The position numbers were made by a program, and so were the translations under genes. A stretch of DNA of 64,000 nucleotides, from assembly GCA_040387555.1 (NCBI GenBank), contig JAZKDO010000003.1, forward strand, positions 558,001 to 622,000, read 5' to 3'. This DNA comes from UBA4416 sp040387555. Its GTDB lineage: Bacteria; Bacteroidota; Bacteroidia; B-17B0; Aurantibacillaceae. Positions 61,776 through 64,000 of this stretch are shown piece by piece. How positions within the stretch are numbered: position 1 is the first letter of the stretch; each line of letters starts with the position of its first letter. The notes beneath the pieces are model-generated. The model was not told the origin of the DNA. It made no database searches and worked only from the letters and a program-made list of their open reading frames with translations.

Positions 61776-63245
61776 TTACAAACCAAAACCATAATAGGCC
61801 CTCATTCCGTTAGGATACATACCTTCAATTAAAACCCCTCCCGATTTATTTTCGAGCATGGATTGAATATCTTTAATATTGGTCACTTTCTTTTTGTCCA
61901 CAGATGTAATGATAAACCCTTCTTTTATTCCTGCATTGGCTAATTTGCCGGGTAACATTTTCGCAATTTTTACTCCGCTGTTTATATTAAATTTAGTAAG
62001 GTCTTCTGCATTTAGTTCTTCAAATTCAGCACCTAAAGAATTAACCGAAGTTCGAACCACTTCAGGTTTTTTAATAATACCTAAACTGTTTTCTTTATTT
62101 TTTAATACAACAGGAACAATTACTTCTTTTTCATTACGGATAACAGTGACATTGATCTTATCGCTTGGTCTGAATTTACCAACCTGCTCCAACAACTCAG
62201 AGGTGCTTTTTACGTTTACATTTTCAATTTTAGTAACAACATCACCTATTTTTATTCCCGCTTCTTCACCAGCGCCATTTTGTGTTAAGCCATTGATGTA
62301 AACGCCTTTTAGTTGTTTAATGCGTTTTTCTTCAGCAAATTTTGAATCGATATCCTGAATGCTTAAACCAATGAAAGCGCGCTGAACGGTTCCAAATTCA
62401 ATTAAATCAGACACAACTTTTTTCACGATGTTAACCGGTATCGCAAAGGAATAGCCCTGATAAGAACCATTATTAGACGCAATAGCAGTATTAATTCCAA
62501 CCAGATCACCGGTAGTGCTCACTAAAGCGCCTCCACTGTTACCAGGGTTTACAGCCGCATCAGTTTGAATAAATGATTCGATAGGAGCAAGACTACCTCC
62601 TTGTGCATTGTGCTCAAGTATGTTAATGTTACGCCCTTTGGCACTTACAATCCCTGCTGTAACAGTTGAATTTAAGTTAAATGGATTTCCAACAGCAAGC
62701 ACCCATTCCCCCACTTTCACATCATCAGAGTTTCCGTAATTTACAAACGGTAATTCTTTTTCTTTGATACGTAATAATGCCAAATCTGTATTAGGATCGG
62801 TTCCAATAACTTCTGCTGAATACGTTCTTCTATCATTTAAAACTACTTCAATTTTTGTAGCATCGTTCACTACGTGATTGTTGGTAACAATATAGCCGTC
62901 CTGACTGATGATAACACCACTGCCGCTTCCCTGCATCATGTTGGGCTGGCGCTGTCTACCACCAAAAAGCCAGTCCTGAAATGGATCGTAAGCGAGATTA
63001 TTTTTTTGTTCTACAATGGTTTTAATATGTACTACTGAATTGACTGATTTTTCCGCAGAGGCAACAAAGTCGGGGGCATTGGCAGCCGCTGTTAAACTGC
63101 TATAATTAGTAAGATGAGCCGGAGCAGCGTAAGGGTTGTAATTATTAACCTGATTGGATGATTGTTGATTAAAGTAATGATTACCCGCCAACGCAAATGC
63201 GCCACCCAAAGCGCCTACAAATAATGAAGAGATTACTTTTTTCAT
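61776..63245 (-). CDS. HtrA/DegP-family serine protease
   Basis: 489 residues from the ATG at 63245 (MKKVISSLFVGALGGAFALAG, signal peptide); the frame is open to 63299 but that part lacks a signal pattern. Trypsin-like domain with catalytic His 124 (TNNHVVND), Asp 154 (TDLALLRI) and Ser 237 (AVNPGNSGGAL). Two PDZ domains follow (about 300-395 and 410-489, VYINGLTQNGAGEEAGIKIGD, AKMLPGKLANAGIKEG). A periplasmic quality-control protease and chaperone for unfolded envelope proteins. Upstream is a TAATTTTG box at 63297-63304. Confidence 0.94.
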   Translation of the reverse strand: MKKVISSLFVGALGGAFALAGNHYFNQQSSNQVNNYNPYAAPAHLTNYSSLTAAANAPDFVASAEKSVNSVVHIKTIVEQKNNLAYDPFQDWLFGGRQRQPNMMQGSGSGVIISQDGYIVTNNHVVNDATKIEVVLNDRRTYSAEVIGTDPNTDLALLRIKEKELPFVNYGNSDDVKVGEWVLAVGNPFNLNSTVTAGIVSAKGRNINILEHNAQGGSLAPIESFIQTDAAVNPGNSGGALVSTTGDLVGINTAIASNNGSYQGYSFAIPVNIVKKVVSDLIEFGTVQRAFIGLSIQDIDSKFAEEKRIKQLKGVYINGLTQNGAGEEAGIKIGDVVTKIENVNVKSTSELLEQVGKFRPSDKINVTVIRNEKEVIVPVVLKNKENSLGIIKKPEVVRTSVNSLGAEFEELNAEDLTKFNINSGVKIAKMLPGKLANAGIKEGFIITSVDKKKVTNIKDIQSMLENKSGGVLIEGMYPNGMRAYYGFGL

Positions 63246-63296
63246 GAGATTTTTTTTATTGTTCTTGTTTTTTATATAACTACAGACTTTATAACG

Positions 63297-63304
63297 CAAA
63301 ATTA
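63297..63304 (-). promoter_or_regulatory. TAATTTTG -7 box of the htrA-like gene
   Basis: Exact TAnnTTTG match on the minus strand, 51 bases before the ATG at 63245. No TTG at the expected -33 distance. Confidence 0.45.
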
Positions 63305-63510
63305 ATTCATAAGTTATGCTCTTGTTTTGCTTTTAACAATACTTAACGACAATAGGCTTTTCGAGACATTTGATAAAGTTTTTTTTATTAAATGTACAAG
63401 CGTTTAATTTTCATTTAGAGGTTTCGTAGCAAAAGTGTAACCTCAAAACTTTCGGGAAATAGTTGAAACTAGTGCGGAAAAATTGATTAATTTTAAGCTC
63501 CCAAATAACC

Positions 63511-64000
63511 ATGCGATTTAAGTATAAAATACCACCTTTTGTTTTCGGAGTTTCAATTGGCCTGCTAGCCGGTGTTGCTTTTTTTATATTTAAAATTGAT
63601 GATTATCTAAAGAAGTTTAATAAACCGAATATTGATAATATAAAAATTGTTGAACAAATAGTTCCAGCTGATTCGCCTGAAAAGAAAGAGAGAACCAAAT
63701 CAGAAAAGAAGTTATCGATTGATACCCGCAATTCACCTAATGTAAATTACAATGAAATTGACGAGTTATTGAAAGAGGAAGATATCAATGTTGCACAAGA
63801 AGAATTACTATCTGTAAAAAATATAAAGGTGATTGATTTGGATGGACAATTTAAGAAAGATACCCTCACTGGCCAGTTAGCAGGCGTTACTAGTTCCGAT
63901 TATCCAAATTTGTTTTTTGTTGAATTCTGGAAAACACCCTTGAATTCAAAAGGTTATCGTATGACTCGTAACCGTGTGATATTGTATGGATTATCGGATT
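63511..64000 (+). CDS. N-terminal part of a membrane-anchored protein (partial)
   Basis: An ATG at 63511 opens a frame of 163 codons that runs off the window without a stop. MRFKYKIPPFVFGVSIGLLAG begins with basic residues and a single transmembrane helix (about 9-27). A charged linker (PEKKERTKSEKK) and a domain of mixed strands follow (VKNIKVIDLDGQFKKDTLTG, FFVEFWKTPLNSKGYRMTR). I do not recognise the family. The bulk would lie in the periplasm. The gene is divergent from the htrA-like gene. Confidence 0.7.
   Translation, partial: MRFKYKIPPFVFGVSIGLLAGVAFFIFKIDDYLKKFNKPNIDNIKIVEQIVPADSPEKKERTKSEKKLSIDTRNSPNVNYNEIDELLKEEDINVAQEELLSVKNIKVIDLDGQFKKDTLTGQLAGVTSSDYPNLFFVEFWKTPLNSKGYRMTRNRVILYGLSD

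Noticed and set aside
1..64000. tRNA, rRNA, insertion sequence, prophage or defence system
   Set aside because: No cloverleaf, rRNA-like stretch, transposase, integrase, Cas, restriction-modification or toxin-antitoxin signature was seen by eye. A covariance-model search would be needed to exclude small RNAs.

Overview
This window comes from the chromosome of a Bacteroidota bacterium, probably a free-living aerobic member of the Flavobacteriia/Sphingobacteriia/Bacteroidia group. The genus cannot be read from the sequence. The DNA is AT-rich. Four proteins end in type IX secretion (T9SS) type A sorting domains, and the T9SS accessory protein PorQ is encoded here. There is a TonB receptor/DUF4249 pair, a short Bacteroidota-type primary sigma factor, a Rho with a long disordered insertion, and repeated promoters of the form TAnnTTTG instead of TATAAT. 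I see no rRNA, tRNA, CRISPR array, transposase, integrase or phage gene. It reads as core chromosome with scattered small repeats.

Layout. 1-4.6 kb: tail of a T9SS cargo protein, ssb, a large repeat-built T9SS surface protein and a small secreted protein. 4.8-9 kb: DUF4199 membrane protein, rho, pth, tsaD. 9-19.3 kb: TamB-like protein, chagasin-like lipoprotein, DUF3108 protein, tryptophan 2,3-dioxygenase, porQ, NUDIX hydrolase, an ECF-like sigma/putative anti-sigma pair, LEA-type lipoprotein. 19.4-28.7 kb: AddA/RecB-like helicase-nuclease, TonB receptor plus DUF4249 lipoprotein, L,D-transpeptidase, T9SS cargo. 28.7-29.35 kb: a gene-free stretch with an 11-bp tandem repeat and a duplicated 116-bp element. 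29.35-43.3 kb: FAD-linked oxidase, prmA, two small Cys-containing lipoproteins, tpiA, an orphan Opp/Dpp-type permease, patatin-barrel protein, thioredoxin-like protein, crcB, anmK, acyl-CoA dehydrogenase, acyltransferase 3, DsbA/FrnE-like protein. 43.4-50.8 kb: DUF349 protein, MutS2-like ATPase, glycerophosphodiesterase, truA, ABC exporter. 50.9-64 kb: secreted T9SS amidase, LytS-type propeller kinase with LytTR regulator, metallophosphoesterase, OmpA-like protein, small secreted protein, primary sigma factor, HtrA protease and a membrane protein that runs off the end.

How the genes fit together. Much of the window serves the envelope: T9SS cargo and PorQ, TamB, TonB uptake, OmpA, patatin-barrel, L,D-transpeptidase, AnmK, amidase, HtrA and Lol-type lipoproteins. 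The rest is mostly information processing: Ssb, Rho, Pth, TsaD, PrmA, TruA, MutS2-like, AddA-like and RpoD.

The most interesting non-genic signals are as follows. About ten genes have a TAnnTTTG-like -7 box only 4-6 nt before the start codon, which suggests leaderless mRNAs. Two 9-bp direct repeats 21 bp apart lie in front of the LytS/LytTR operon and fit a LytTR binding site. Two intrinsic terminators lie inside neighbouring coding sequence. An extended inverted repeat covers the TonB receptor promoter. Several palindromic repeats in intergenic DNA look like members of dispersed families.
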